From: Chloroflexota bacterium
GTDB taxonomy: Bacteria; Chloroflexota; Limnocylindria; Limnocylindrales; CSP1-4
Assembly (NCBI GenBank): GCA_029858845.1
Contig: JAOUEG010000062.1
Coordinates: forward strand, 1-8,725
DNA length: 8,725 nucleotides
Direction of reading: 5' to 3'
The notes beneath the pieces are model-generated. The model was not told the origin of the DNA and did no database searches. It saw nothing but the letters and a program-made list of their open reading frames with translations. The translations under genes and the position numbers were made by a program. This document shows positions 1 through 6,051 of the stretch, piece by piece (position 1 is the stretch's first letter; each line of letters begins with the position of its first letter).

Positions 1-1431
1 GTAGGCCGCGATGCTGGCCCAGAACCGGGCTATCTCGAGCAGCAGCTCGGCACCGTGGTGGGCGAGGAACTCGCGGTCTCCCGTCGACTGGTAGTAGTGC
101 CAGACGCTGTAGGCGATGGCGCTCCCGACGTGACGCTGGCGATCGGTCGGGTCCGGTAGCCAGCGGCCGGACATCGGGTTGAGGTGGAGCTGCTGGCTCT
201 CTTCGCGGCCGTCACTGCCCGATTGCCACGGATACATCGCCCCGGCGAAGCCGGCGGCCAGCGCCGCCTCGCGCGCCTCCGGGAGCCGCCGATAGCGGTA
301 CATCAGCAGGGATCGTGTCAACTCCGGCAGCCGGAGGCTGAGGACCGGCAGGATGATCGCCTCGTCCCAGAGGATGTGGCCGCGATAGGCCTCGCCGTGG
401 AGCCCACGCGCCGGTACGCCGACATCGAGATCCCGGCTGTTCGGGGACACCGTCTGGAGCAGGTGGACGAGATGCAGCCTCAGGATCCGGCGCGTCTCGC
501 CATCCTCGCGATCGAGGTCGAAGTCGAAGCGATCCCACAGGTGGCTCCAGGCCGTGACGTGGCCCCTCAGCAGGCGGCCGAACGAACCCAGCCGCGGGAG
601 CCAGCGCGCTGCCTCCTCCGCCGGTTCCGTGGTGGCCGGGTCGCGACTGGTGAAGATGGTCACGACCTTCTCAGCGGTGATCGCCTGGCCGCGCTCCAGC
701 GAGAGGGCGAGATCCTGGCCGATCCAGCCCCGTCGCCGCGTCAGGCGACGCCGCACGACGACCGGCCCGTCGTCGCGGCAGGCGGAGATCCGTGCCGCCA
801 CCGCGACCCGGATGTGCGATTGACGGGTCTGCACCTCCAGGAGGATGCCGTCGTCGCCGACGGGAGCCGTACCGAGGGGCTCGAGATGGTTGCCGGCCAG
901 CTCCCGGTAGCGCCTGACGAGGGTGTTCTGCACGGTCCCATCGATGGCCGCCCGGATATCGACGCGGCCGGCCCAGTCCTCAGCGCGGATCGTGGTCTCC
1001 AATGCACAGACGTGTGCCAGGTGCATGGCCACGAAGCGGCGCTCTGAAACACTCGTCGTCCGGCCGTCGGCGTCCCGGAATCGATAGCGCCGGCTGAGGA
1101 CGGCGCGTCGGAGGTCCAGTTCCTGATGGTAGTCGAGCAGCTCGACACGAGAGAGGTCCAGCCAGGCGCCGCCGTCGATCCGGAACGTCAGCGGCAACCA
1201 GTTCGGCAGGTTGACCATGCTTTCGTTCTCGATGGTCTCGCCCGAGATCTCGCTCGCGAGTCGATCGAAGACGCCCGCACCGTAGGTGCCAGGGTAGTGG
1301 ACGTCGTCCGCCGCGCGCTCCGGCGCCGCGCCGCGGGTGGCGACATACCCATTGCCGACCGCGCACAGCGCCTCGCGAAGGCCCTCGTTGTCCGGGTCGA
1401 AGCCCTCGTAGGACCACGTCCAGTCATGCAT
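1..1431 (-). CDS. Glycoside hydrolase family 65 protein (trehalose/kojibiose/maltose phosphorylase-like), 3' part cut by window edge
   Basis: The first 477 residues are visible, starting MHDWTWSYEGFDPDNEG. Residues about 1-260 fit the N-terminal beta-sandwich domain of GH65, and the rest enters the (alpha/alpha)6 barrel. Family-like blocks include WDEA (355-358), the run of LLMYRYRRLPEARE type, and YPW (400-402) followed by QSGSDGREESQ. The catalytic Glu of GH65 lies further on, beyond the left edge, so activity cannot be read. Family members cleave alpha-glucosides such as trehalose, kojibiose or maltose, by phosphorolysis with inversion or by hydrolysis. The ATG at 1431 is chosen because GGAGGT lies 7 nt upstream and because this frame has a stop about 45 nt earlier. 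The start overlaps the end of the upstream gene by 8 nt (ATGCATGA), implying translational coupling. As I recall it, the closest architecture is the C-terminal third of mycobacterial Rv2006 (OtsB1). The family is secure; the substrate is not. Confidence 0.88.
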   Translation of the reverse strand, partial: MHDWTWSYEGFDPDNEGLREALCAVGNGYVATRGAAPERAADDVHYPGTYGAGVFDRLASEISGETIENESMVNLPNWLPLTFRIDGGAWLDLSRVELLDYHQELDLRRAVLSRRYRFRDADGRTTSVSERRFVAMHLAHVCALETTIRAEDWAGRVDIRAAIDGTVQNTLVRRYRELAGNHLEPLGTAPVGDDGILLEVQTRQSHIRVAVAARISACRDDGPVVVRRRLTRRRGWIGQDLALSLERGQAITAEKVVTIFTSRDPATTEPAEEAARWLPRLGSFGRLLRGHVTAWSHLWDRFDFDLDREDGETRRILRLHLVHLLQTVSPNSRDLDVGVPARGLHGEAYRGHILWDEAIILPVLSLRLPELTRSLLMYRYRRLPEAREAALAAGFAGAMYPWQSGSDGREESQQLHLNPMSGRWLPDPTDRQRHVGSAIAYSVWHYYQSTGDREFLAHHGAELLLEIARFWASIAAY

Positions 1432-3016
1432 CGCAGGAACCTCCAGGGCATCTCCGGTCGCGTGGACGACCGATCACCTCCCGGAGGAGGTCCAGCAGCA
1501 CCGGAACCTCGGCCGGGCGATCCAGTGCGAACAGCGCCCGTGTCGGCCGGTCGTCCGATTCTCCCCGGACCACGATCCCGATACCGGGTCGGCCGATGGC
1601 GCGGAAGCCATCCTCGTCCGTCTCGTCGTCCCCGACGTAGAGCGGCAGGACGCTGCGGCGATCGAGCCCCTGGGTGTCGAGCAGCCAGCGGATCGCCCGC
1701 CCCTTGTCCCAGGCGATGTCCGGACGGAGCTCAAGGATCTTCTTTCCGCCGGTGGGACGAAGGCCCGGATGGGTGGCGGCGGTGGCCGCGACGGCATCCT
1801 CGACGTCGCGGATGCGATCGCCCGCAACCTGGCGGTAGTGCGCCGTGATCGCGTAGCGCTTGCGCTCGAGGCGAGCGCCGGGGATCGGATCCAATCTCGG
1901 ACGAAGGTCGCGCTCGGCAGATTCGAGGGTGGGCAGGGCCTCCGGGATCCGCTCGTGACGCTCGCCCGTGGGGCTGACGATGTCGAAACCATGACTCCCG
2001 GCATACCAGATCCCCTCGATCCCCACGAACCGGCGCACCTCCGCGAGATCGCGGCCGCTGACGATGGCCAGCGGTGCGAGCGCCGCGAGCCGCCTGATCG
2101 CCTCGCGAGCCGATTCCGGCAGGATGGCGCGATCGGGGTCGTCCACGATGGGGGTCAGGGTGCCGTCGTAGTCGAGGAACAGCGCCAGCTGGCGCGATGC
2201 CAGACGGACCTCGATCTCGCCGACATGGTCGAGCGCCGACGGAAGTCCGTCGATCCGCCGACCGGCCCACGTCCGATCGGGCAGCTCGAGCTCCCCCAGG
2301 TCGGTGACGACCGTGTCCGCACCGGCCCGACGCAGGGCTTCTGGATCGCCCGTCCGGTCCACGCCGATCACCTGGCAGAAGCCGCCATCGCGTCCCGCCT
2401 GCACCCCGGCAAGAGCGTCCTCGACGACGGCCGCCCGCGGCACCGCCACGCCCATCCTCCTGGCGGCTTCCCGGAAGACGGCCGGATGTGGCTTGCCCGC
2501 CAACCCCAGATCGGCGGCGACGACGCCGTCAACCCGGACGTCGAAGAGGCGTCCCAGACCGGCCGCCTCGAGCACCTCCTTCGCGTTGCGGCTCGACGAG
2601 ATCACCGCGGACGGGAGCCCCTCGACGGCGAGGGCATGGACCAGCTCGACGGTGCTCGGGTACGGACGCGGGCCGGTCTCATGAAGACCCTCAAGGAAGT
2701 AACGGTTCTTGCGGAGACCGAGCCCCTGGACCGTGGCGGCGTCCGGCGAGTCCTCGGGCCCGCCCTCGGGCACGCTGATGCCCCGGGAGGCCAGGAAGCT
2801 CCTTACGCCGTCGTTGCGGGGCTTCCCGTCGACGAACCGGCGGTAGTCCGACTCGATGTCGAACGGGACCACCGGCACGTCGGTGGCCTCGGACCGCGCC
2901 TCCAGGAATGCGTCGAACATGCGCTTCCAGGCGGCCGCGTGGACGGAGGCGGTGTCCGTTACGACGCCGTCCATGTCGAAGATGACGCCCGCAGCCTCGT
3001 CGGCCAGCATCGCCAT
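1424..3016 (-). CDS. otsB: Two-domain HAD protein: beta-phosphoglucomutase-like domain fused to trehalose-6-phosphate phosphatase (OtsB)
   Basis: 530 residues. Domain 1 (about 9-240) is a beta-phosphoglucomutase-type HAD: FDMDGVVTDT with D14 and D16, then T22 and H26, R67, S140/S142/N144, K175 and E199-D200. These line up with L. lactis beta-PGM D8, D10, T16, H20, R49, S114/S116/N118, K145 and E169-D170, although its K45 appears to be D63 here. Domain 2 (about 275-515) is OtsB-like: LDYDGTLTP (D282, D284), SGRD (320-323), GSHG (340-343), GGKKILELRP (423-432), DKG (437-439) and GDDETDED (462-469). It should remove phosphate from trehalose-6-phosphate, while domain 1 would interconvert beta-glucose-1-phosphate and glucose-6-phosphate; both act in the cytoplasm. 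Mycobacterial Rv2006 has the same order followed by GH65 in one chain; here GH65 is the next gene. The start at 3016 has only a weak Shine-Dalgarno; a second ATG follows two codons later, and TACCGT just upstream (3023-3028) would allow a leaderless transcript. No strong promoter is visible in the 119 bp up to the tRNA. Confidence 0.9.
   Translation of the reverse strand: MAMLADEAAGVIFDMDGVVTDTASVHAAAWKRMFDAFLEARSEATDVPVVPFDIESDYRRFVDGKPRNDGVRSFLASRGISVPEGGPEDSPDAATVQGLGLRKNRYFLEGLHETGPRPYPSTVELVHALAVEGLPSAVISSSRNAKEVLEAAGLGRLFDVRVDGVVAADLGLAGKPHPAVFREAARRMGVAVPRAAVVEDALAGVQAGRDGGFCQVIGVDRTGDPEALRRAGADTVVTDLGELELPDRTWAGRRIDGLPSALDHVGEIEVRLASRQLALFLDYDGTLTPIVDDPDRAILPESAREAIRRLAALAPLAIVSGRDLAEVRRFVGIEGIWYAGSHGFDIVSPTGERHERIPEALPTLESAERDLRPRLDPIPGARLERKRYAITAHYRQVAGDRIRDVEDAVAATAATHPGLRPTGGKKILELRPDIAWDKGRAIRWLLDTQGLDRRSVLPLYVGDDETDEDGFRAIGRPGIGIVVRGESDDRPTRALFALDRPAEVPVLLDLLREVIGRPRDRRCPGGSCDA
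1439..1444 (-). promoter_or_regulatory. Ribosome binding site of the GH65 gene
   Basis: On the minus strand GGAGGT stands 7 nt before the ATG at 1431, inside the last codons of the upstream gene. It is a strong Shine-Dalgarno match. It supports a genuine re-initiation start rather than a broken fusion gene. Confidence 0.75.
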
Positions 3017-3135
3017 GACCCAACGGTACCCGGAAGCGGGCGAGGCGTCGTGCGGGGTGGCGCGACGCGAGACGAGTCGAGCCGGTGCGCCGAGCGCGGC
3101 GGCTCGGATCGAGGGGACGGATCAGAAGCGGGGAA

Positions 3136-3211
3136 TGGCGCGCCCGGCGAGACTCGAACTCACGACCTTTAGGTCCGCAACCTAACGCTCTATCCACTGA
3201 GCTACGGGCGC
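3136..3211 (-). tRNA. tRNA-Arg, anticodon GCG
   Basis: A complete 76-nt cloverleaf with encoded CCA. The acceptor GCGCCCG/CGGGCGC is fully paired, the D stem is GCTC/GAGC, and the anticodon stem TTAGG/CCTAA encloses the loop TTGCGGA. The T arm GTGAG-TTCGAGT-CTCGC has one G-U pair, and the discriminator is G73. With U33 fixed, the anticodon is GCG, which reads CGC and CGU (Arg). C35, G36 and a D-loop A in the expected place agree with Arg identity. Most bacteria use ACG (inosine) for these codons, so the unmodified G34 is uncommon. It lies 28 nt after tRNA-Ser with no room for a full promoter, so the two are probably co-transcribed. Confidence 0.95.
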
Positions 3212-3239
3212 ACGCTTCGCCGCTGGCCCTGGAGAGGTC

Positions 3240-3331
3240 TGGCGGAGAGGGAGGGATTCGAACCCTCGAAGCAGGTTACCCCACTTGGCGGTTTAGCAAA
3301 CCGCTGCACTAGACCTCTATGCGACCTCTCC
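3240..3331 (-). tRNA. tRNA-Ser, anticodon GCU
   Basis: A 92-nt class II tRNA with encoded CCA. The acceptor GGAGAGG/CCTCTCC is fully paired, with discriminator G. The anticodon stem GCGGT/ACCGC encloses the loop TTGCTAA, giving anticodon GCU for AGC and AGU codons. A long variable arm with an imperfect stem (AAGTGG against CTGCTT) is as expected for Ser. The T arm is GAGGG-TTCGAAT-CCCTC. Just after the CCA the trailer carries a second GACCTCTCC, complementary to the first nine bases of the tRNA. Confidence 0.95.
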
Positions 3332-3349
3332 GTCGCCACGGCGGCCGAC

Positions 3350-3355
3350 ATCCTA
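3350..3355 (-). promoter_or_regulatory. Possible -10 box for the tRNA-Ser/tRNA-Arg unit
   Basis: On the minus strand TAGGAT ends 18 nt before the mature 5' end of tRNA-Ser, which fits a short processed leader. No convincing -35 hexamer is found 16-18 bp further upstream (about GCGGTC). The call therefore rests on the -10 match and the position only. Confidence 0.35.
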
Positions 3356-3434
3356 TCACGAGCCCACGTCCCGACCGCTTCGACCGGACCGGCCCGGCTG
3401 GGCAAGTGGCGAAGTCCTCCACCGTGCCTCGAGA

Positions 3435-3463
3435 TTGACACTGCCGGACCGCTGGGCGACACT
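3435..3463 (+). promoter_or_regulatory. Promoter of the aro leader and operon
   Basis: A perfect TTGACA -35 box (3435-3440) stands 17 bp before GACACT (3458-3463), which keeps the A at the second position and the final T of the -10 consensus, 3 of 6 bases in all. Transcription would start near A3470, about 4 nt before the ATG of the leader peptide, so the leader mRNA would be almost leaderless. In this G+C-rich setting the exact -35 box is notable. Confidence 0.65.
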
Positions 3464-3473
3464 CCGTGGACGC

Positions 3474-3509
3474 ATGAGCCACTACTTCTACTTTCGATGC
3501 CCGGCATGA
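3474..3509 (+). CDS. Aromatic leader peptide MSHYFYFRCPA (attenuator peptide)
   Basis: An 11-codon ORF, ATG at 3474 to TGA at 3507-3509, reads Met-Ser-His-Tyr-Phe-Tyr-Phe-Arg-Cys-Pro-Ala. Codons 4-7 (TAC TTC TAC TTT, 3483-3494) are four aromatic residues in a row. It lies between a promoter and an intrinsic terminator, ahead of the gene for the first enzyme of aromatic amino acid synthesis. That is the standard layout of a ribosome-mediated attenuator: shortage of charged tRNA-Tyr or tRNA-Phe would stall the ribosome at these codons. The stop codon is inside the 5' arm of an 11-bp hairpin (3499-3509 with 3542-3552). There is no Trp codon. There is little Shine-Dalgarno sequence, consistent with initiation near the RNA 5' end. 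It is too short for homology to help; the evidence is position and composition. Confidence 0.8.
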   Translation: MSHYFYFRCPA

Positions 3510-3580
3510 ACGTCTCCGGTCGCTAGGACCGGGGGCACAGGTCGTGCCGGGCAAACGAAGCAGAGGCAAGACCTCTGCTT
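3499..3580 (+). promoter_or_regulatory. Transcription attenuator: alternative hairpins ahead of aroF
   Basis: Four pairings can be drawn. (a) 3499-3509 pairs with 3542-3552 over 11 bp with one G-U; its 5' arm contains the end and stop codon of the leader ORF. (b) 3516-3521 pairs with 3527-3532 (CCGGTC/GACCGG) around a 5-nt loop, inside (a). (c) The terminator is 3558-3566 with 3572-3580. (d) An antiterminator is 3535-3543 with 3570-3578, 8 of 9 bp with one C-C mismatch, extendable by two G-U pairs to 3533 and 3580. Pairing (d) uses the terminator 3' arm and also takes bases 3542-3543 from (a). A ribosome stalled on the Tyr/Phe codons would cover 3499-3509, prevent (a) and favour (d), giving read-through. 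Prompt completion and release would allow (a) and (c), giving termination. The pairings are seen; the switching is inferred. Confidence 0.7.
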
Positions 3581-3584
3581 TTTT
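3558..3584 (+). terminator. Intrinsic terminator of the aro attenuator
   Basis: AAGCAGAGG (3558-3566) pairs perfectly over 9 bp with CCTCTGCTT (3572-3580) around the loop CAAGA. A run of six T (3579-3584) follows, then GTTT. It lies 36 nt before the aroF start and faces into the operon, so it is an attenuator rather than the end of an upstream gene; the only upstream plus-strand ORF in this unit is the leader peptide. On the minus strand the stem is not followed by a good T run. Confidence 0.88.
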
Positions 3585-3603
3585 GTTTGGCCGACCGACC
3601 GGC

Positions 3604-3610
3604 GAGGAGA
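3604..3610 (+). promoter_or_regulatory. Ribosome binding site of aroF
   Basis: GAGGAGA is 9 nt before ATG 3620. It fixes the aroF start downstream of the attenuator terminator. An in-frame TTG at 3587 would lie at the terminator T run with no ribosome binding site. Confidence 0.7.
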
Positions 3611-3619
3611 CAGACCGCG

Positions 3620-4702
3620 ATGTTCGTCGTGATGACCGTCGGCGCCAGCGAGGCCGACGTCCTGGGGGTCAAGAGCCACATCCTGGGCGAGGGGATGACT
3701 CCCTACGACCACGCCGGACCCGAGCGCATCGTGATCGCGGTGGTCGGCGACATCGGCCCACTCAAGCAAGTCCTTGCCAGTCGTCTCGCGAGCCTGCCCG
3801 GCGTCGAGGCGGTCACCCCGATCTCCCGACCGTTCAAGCTGACTTCTCGCGAGTTCCATCCCGAGGACACCGTCATCCAGGTGCTCGACGCGGTCGTCGG
3901 CGACGGATCCCTGACGATGATGGCCGGCCCGTGCTCGATCGAGAGCCGCGATCAGCTGTTCGAGACGGCCGACGTGGTCAAGGCTGCGGGTGCCACGGTC
4001 CTGCGCGGAGGCGCCTTCAAGCCGCGGACGAGCCCGTACGCGTTCCAGGGCCTTGGCGTCGAAGCACTACGGTATCTGGCCGAGGCCCGGGAGCGGACCG
4101 GCCTGCCCGTCATAACCGAGGTGATGGAGCCATCCCAGGTCGACATCGTGGCCGAGTACGCGGACATCCTCCAGATCGGCACCCGCAACATGCAGAACTA
4201 CTCGCTGCTACGTGATGTCGGCCGAGTCGCCCGCCCGGTGATGCTCAAGCGCGGGTACGGGGCCACCGTCGAGGAATGGCTGATGGCCGCCGAGTACATC
4301 GTCAGCGCTGGGAACCCCAACGTGATCCTCTGTGAGCGCGGCATCCGGACGTTCGAGACCTACACCCGCAACACGCTCGACCTGAGCGTGGTCCCGCTCC
4401 TCCACCACCTGACCCACCTGCCGGTCATCGTCGATCCCTCGCATGCCACGGGCAAGCGCTGGCTGGTCAAGCCGCTGGCGATCGGCGGGGTCGCCGTCGG
4501 GGCGGACGGCGTCATGGTGGAGGTCCACCCGACACCGGACGACGCGCTGTCCGACGCGGAACAGCAGCTCACGCTCGAGCAGTTCCAGGATCTGATGCGG
4601 ACCCTCATCCCCGTCCATGAGCACGTGCGTGGCCTGCATGACGACCCGGTCGCTCCGGCCACCGAGATCGTCGCGGGCACAGCGGGGTTGTCCAAGCATT
4701 GA
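3620..4702 (+). CDS. aroF: 3-deoxy-D-arabino-heptulosonate 7-phosphate (DAHP) synthase, type I-beta, with N-terminal regulatory domain
   Basis: 360 residues. It joins phosphoenolpyruvate and erythrose-4-phosphate to DAHP, the committed first step of the shikimate pathway. Residues 1-70 (starting MFVVMTVGASEADV) form a ferredoxin/ACT-like domain like that of the Thermotoga maritima enzyme, where it mediates feedback inhibition by Tyr and Phe. The barrel follows: GPCSIES (103-109), RGGAFKPRTSPY (129-140), KRG (210-212), DPSHATGKR (272-280) and VEVHP (300-304). The expected metal ligands are C105, H275, E301 and D312, each exactly three positions after T. maritima C102, H272, E298 and D309. No chorismate mutase domain is fused. 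The gene is preceded by a Tyr/Phe leader peptide and terminator, so transcriptional and allosteric control by the same amino acids is likely. Its TGA overlaps the aroA TTG start. Confidence 0.96.
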   Translation: MFVVMTVGASEADVLGVKSHILGEGMTPYDHAGPERIVIAVVGDIGPLKQVLASRLASLPGVEAVTPISRPFKLTSREFHPEDTVIQVLDAVVGDGSLTMMAGPCSIESRDQLFETADVVKAAGATVLRGGAFKPRTSPYAFQGLGVEALRYLAEARERTGLPVITEVMEPSQVDIVAEYADILQIGTRNMQNYSLLRDVGRVARPVMLKRGYGATVEEWLMAAEYIVSAGNPNVILCERGIRTFETYTRNTLDLSVVPLLHHLTHLPVIVDPSHATGKRWLVKPLAIGGVAVGADGVMVEVHPTPDDALSDAEQQLTLEQFQDLMRTLIPVHEHVRGLHDDPVAPATEIVAGTAGLSKH

Positions 4703-6051
4703 GCCCCGCCGGAACCTCCACGGTCACTCCGGCCGCGCGACTTCGCGGCGAGTTGCGGCTGCCCGGTGACAAGTCCGTCAGCCATCGAGCCCTGATCCTT
4801 GCGGCCCTGGCGAACGGCAAGAGCCGGATCAGCGGGGCCGGCGACGGCGCCGACATCCGCTCCACCGCCGGGATCATGCGGGCGCTCGGAGTCACTGTCG
4901 AGCGTGTGGCCGAGGGCGAGGGGCGGGTCGACTACCTGGTGACCTCGCCCGGCGCCGATGGTCTCCGCGAACCCGACGACATCCTCGACTGCGGCAACTC
5001 GGGGACCAGCCTGCGGCTCGCGGCCGGGATGCTCGCAGGACTACCGATGACCTGCCTGCTCACCGGCGACGATTCATTGCGTCGCCGTCCGGTCGCCCGT
5101 ATCATCGAACCCCTGCGTCGCATGGGTGCGGTGCTCCACGCTCGCCGGCACGATTCCCTTCCTCCCCTGACCGTCGTCGGGACCACGCCGCTGCAGGCGG
5201 TGGACTACAGCACGCCTGTCCCGTCGGCCCAGGTGAAGTCGGCCATCCTGCTGGCGGGTCTCCGGGCCGAGGGGCAGACGACGATCCGGGAACACGTCGC
5301 GACGCGCGACCACACGGAGCGGATGCTGCGGGCACGCGGAGTACCGATCCGGCGAGAGGACCAGGATGACGGCCAGGTGGCCTGGACGGTGCAAGGAGGG
5401 GTCGAGGTGCGGGCGATCGACCAGCGCGTCCCGGGCGACATCTCGGCCGCCGCCTTCTGGCTTGTCGCGGGCGCGATCCATCGGGACGCCGAGCTCACGC
5501 TCCGGGACGTCGGGGTGAATCCGACCCGCCGGGCCGTGGTCGACATCCTTCGCACGATGGGCGCTCACATCGAGGAGCTGCCGGCCGCCGCGTCCGCTGC
5601 GCTCCGGGTGGACGACGGCATCGGGGAGCCGATGGCGGATCTCATCGTGCGGTCGTCCGAACTGCACGGTGTGGACCTCGGGCCGACCGAGGTGGCAGCC
5701 GCGATCGACGAGATCCCGATCCTTTGCCTTGCAGCGACCCGGGCCCGGGGCACGACGGTGATCCGAGGCGCGGGCGAGCTCCGCCACAAGGAATCGGACC
5801 GGCTCGAGGGGATCGCGGCGGGTCTGCGGGCGGTCGGTGCCCGGATCGATGTGGAGGGGGACGACCTTCGCATCGAGGGGGGCGACGACCTTCGCGGCGC
5901 GGTCACCGACAGCCTGGATGACCACCGACTCGCGATGACGTTCGCCGTCGCGGGCCTCATCGCCACGGACGAGGTGACCATCGAGCGGTCCGGTTCGGCC
6001 GCAGTCTCCTACCCGACCTTCTTCCACGACCTGCAAGGGGTACGAGCATGA
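4699..6051 (+). CDS. aroA: 3-phosphoshikimate 1-carboxyvinyltransferase (EPSP synthase)
   Basis: 450 residues. It transfers the enolpyruvyl group of PEP to shikimate-3-phosphate, the sixth step of the pathway. Two repeats of the inside-out alpha/beta fold are expected. Visible motifs: LPGDKSVSHR (21-30, substrate-binding K25), GNSGTSLR (99-106), DDSLRRRPVAR (124-134), SAQVKSA (176-182), DISAAAFW (247-254), DEIP (337-340, the likely catalytic Asp), KESDRLEG (364-371, the catalytic Glu region) and DDHRLAM (407-413). The GNSGT block resembles Bacillus-type enzymes more than the E. coli GNAGT form. The chosen start is TTG 4699, whose TTGA overlaps the aroF stop by 4 nt. It leaves about 20 residues before PGDKS, usual for the family, though an internal TTG shortly before the motif cannot be fully ruled out. 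Weak Shine-Dalgarno and overlap suggest coupling to aroF translation. Confidence 0.95.
   Translation: MSPAGTSTVTPAARLRGELRLPGDKSVSHRALILAALANGKSRISGAGDGADIRSTAGIMRALGVTVERVAEGEGRVDYLVTSPGADGLREPDDILDCGNSGTSLRLAAGMLAGLPMTCLLTGDDSLRRRPVARIIEPLRRMGAVLHARRHDSLPPLTVVGTTPLQAVDYSTPVPSAQVKSAILLAGLRAEGQTTIREHVATRDHTERMLRARGVPIRREDQDDGQVAWTVQGGVEVRAIDQRVPGDISAAAFWLVAGAIHRDAELTLRDVGVNPTRRAVVDILRTMGAHIEELPAAASAALRVDDGIGEPMADLIVRSSELHGVDLGPTEVAAAIDEIPILCLAATRARGTTVIRGAGELRHKESDRLEGIAAGLRAVGARIDVEGDDLRIEGGDDLRGAVTDSLDDHRLAMTFAVAGLIATDEVTIERSGSAAVSYPTFFHDLQGVRA

Noticed and set aside
184..1047. Plus-strand open frame of 287 codons opposite the GH65 gene
   Set aside because: It is antisense to a continuous, well-conserved GH65 reading frame and has no motif of its own.
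3090..3107. Hairpin CCGAGC/GCTCGG downstream of tRNA-Arg as a terminator
   Set aside because: Only a 6-bp stem with no T run on either strand; such pairs are common in G+C-rich DNA.
1769..3172. Plus-strand open frame of 467 codons opposite the HAD-OtsB gene
   Set aside because: It shows no recognisable domain, is rich in Arg, Asp and Gly as antisense frames of high-GC genes are, and its opposite strand carries clear HAD and OtsB motifs.
3587..3619. Longer aroF start at TTG 3587
   Set aside because: It lies at the terminator T run, lacks a ribosome binding site, and adds 11 residues before a natural ACT-like beginning; ATG 3620 has GAGGAGA at proper distance.
5860..5895. Repeated 12-base GACGACCTTCGC in aroA, 24 bases apart
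   Set aside because: It encodes two similar beta-strand segments (GDDLR twice) in a region that is naturally repetitive in EPSP synthases; no evidence of a functional repeat.
5074..6036. Minus-strand open frame of 320 codons opposite aroA
   Set aside because: It is antisense to EPSP synthase motifs; composition is typical of a codon-position shadow.
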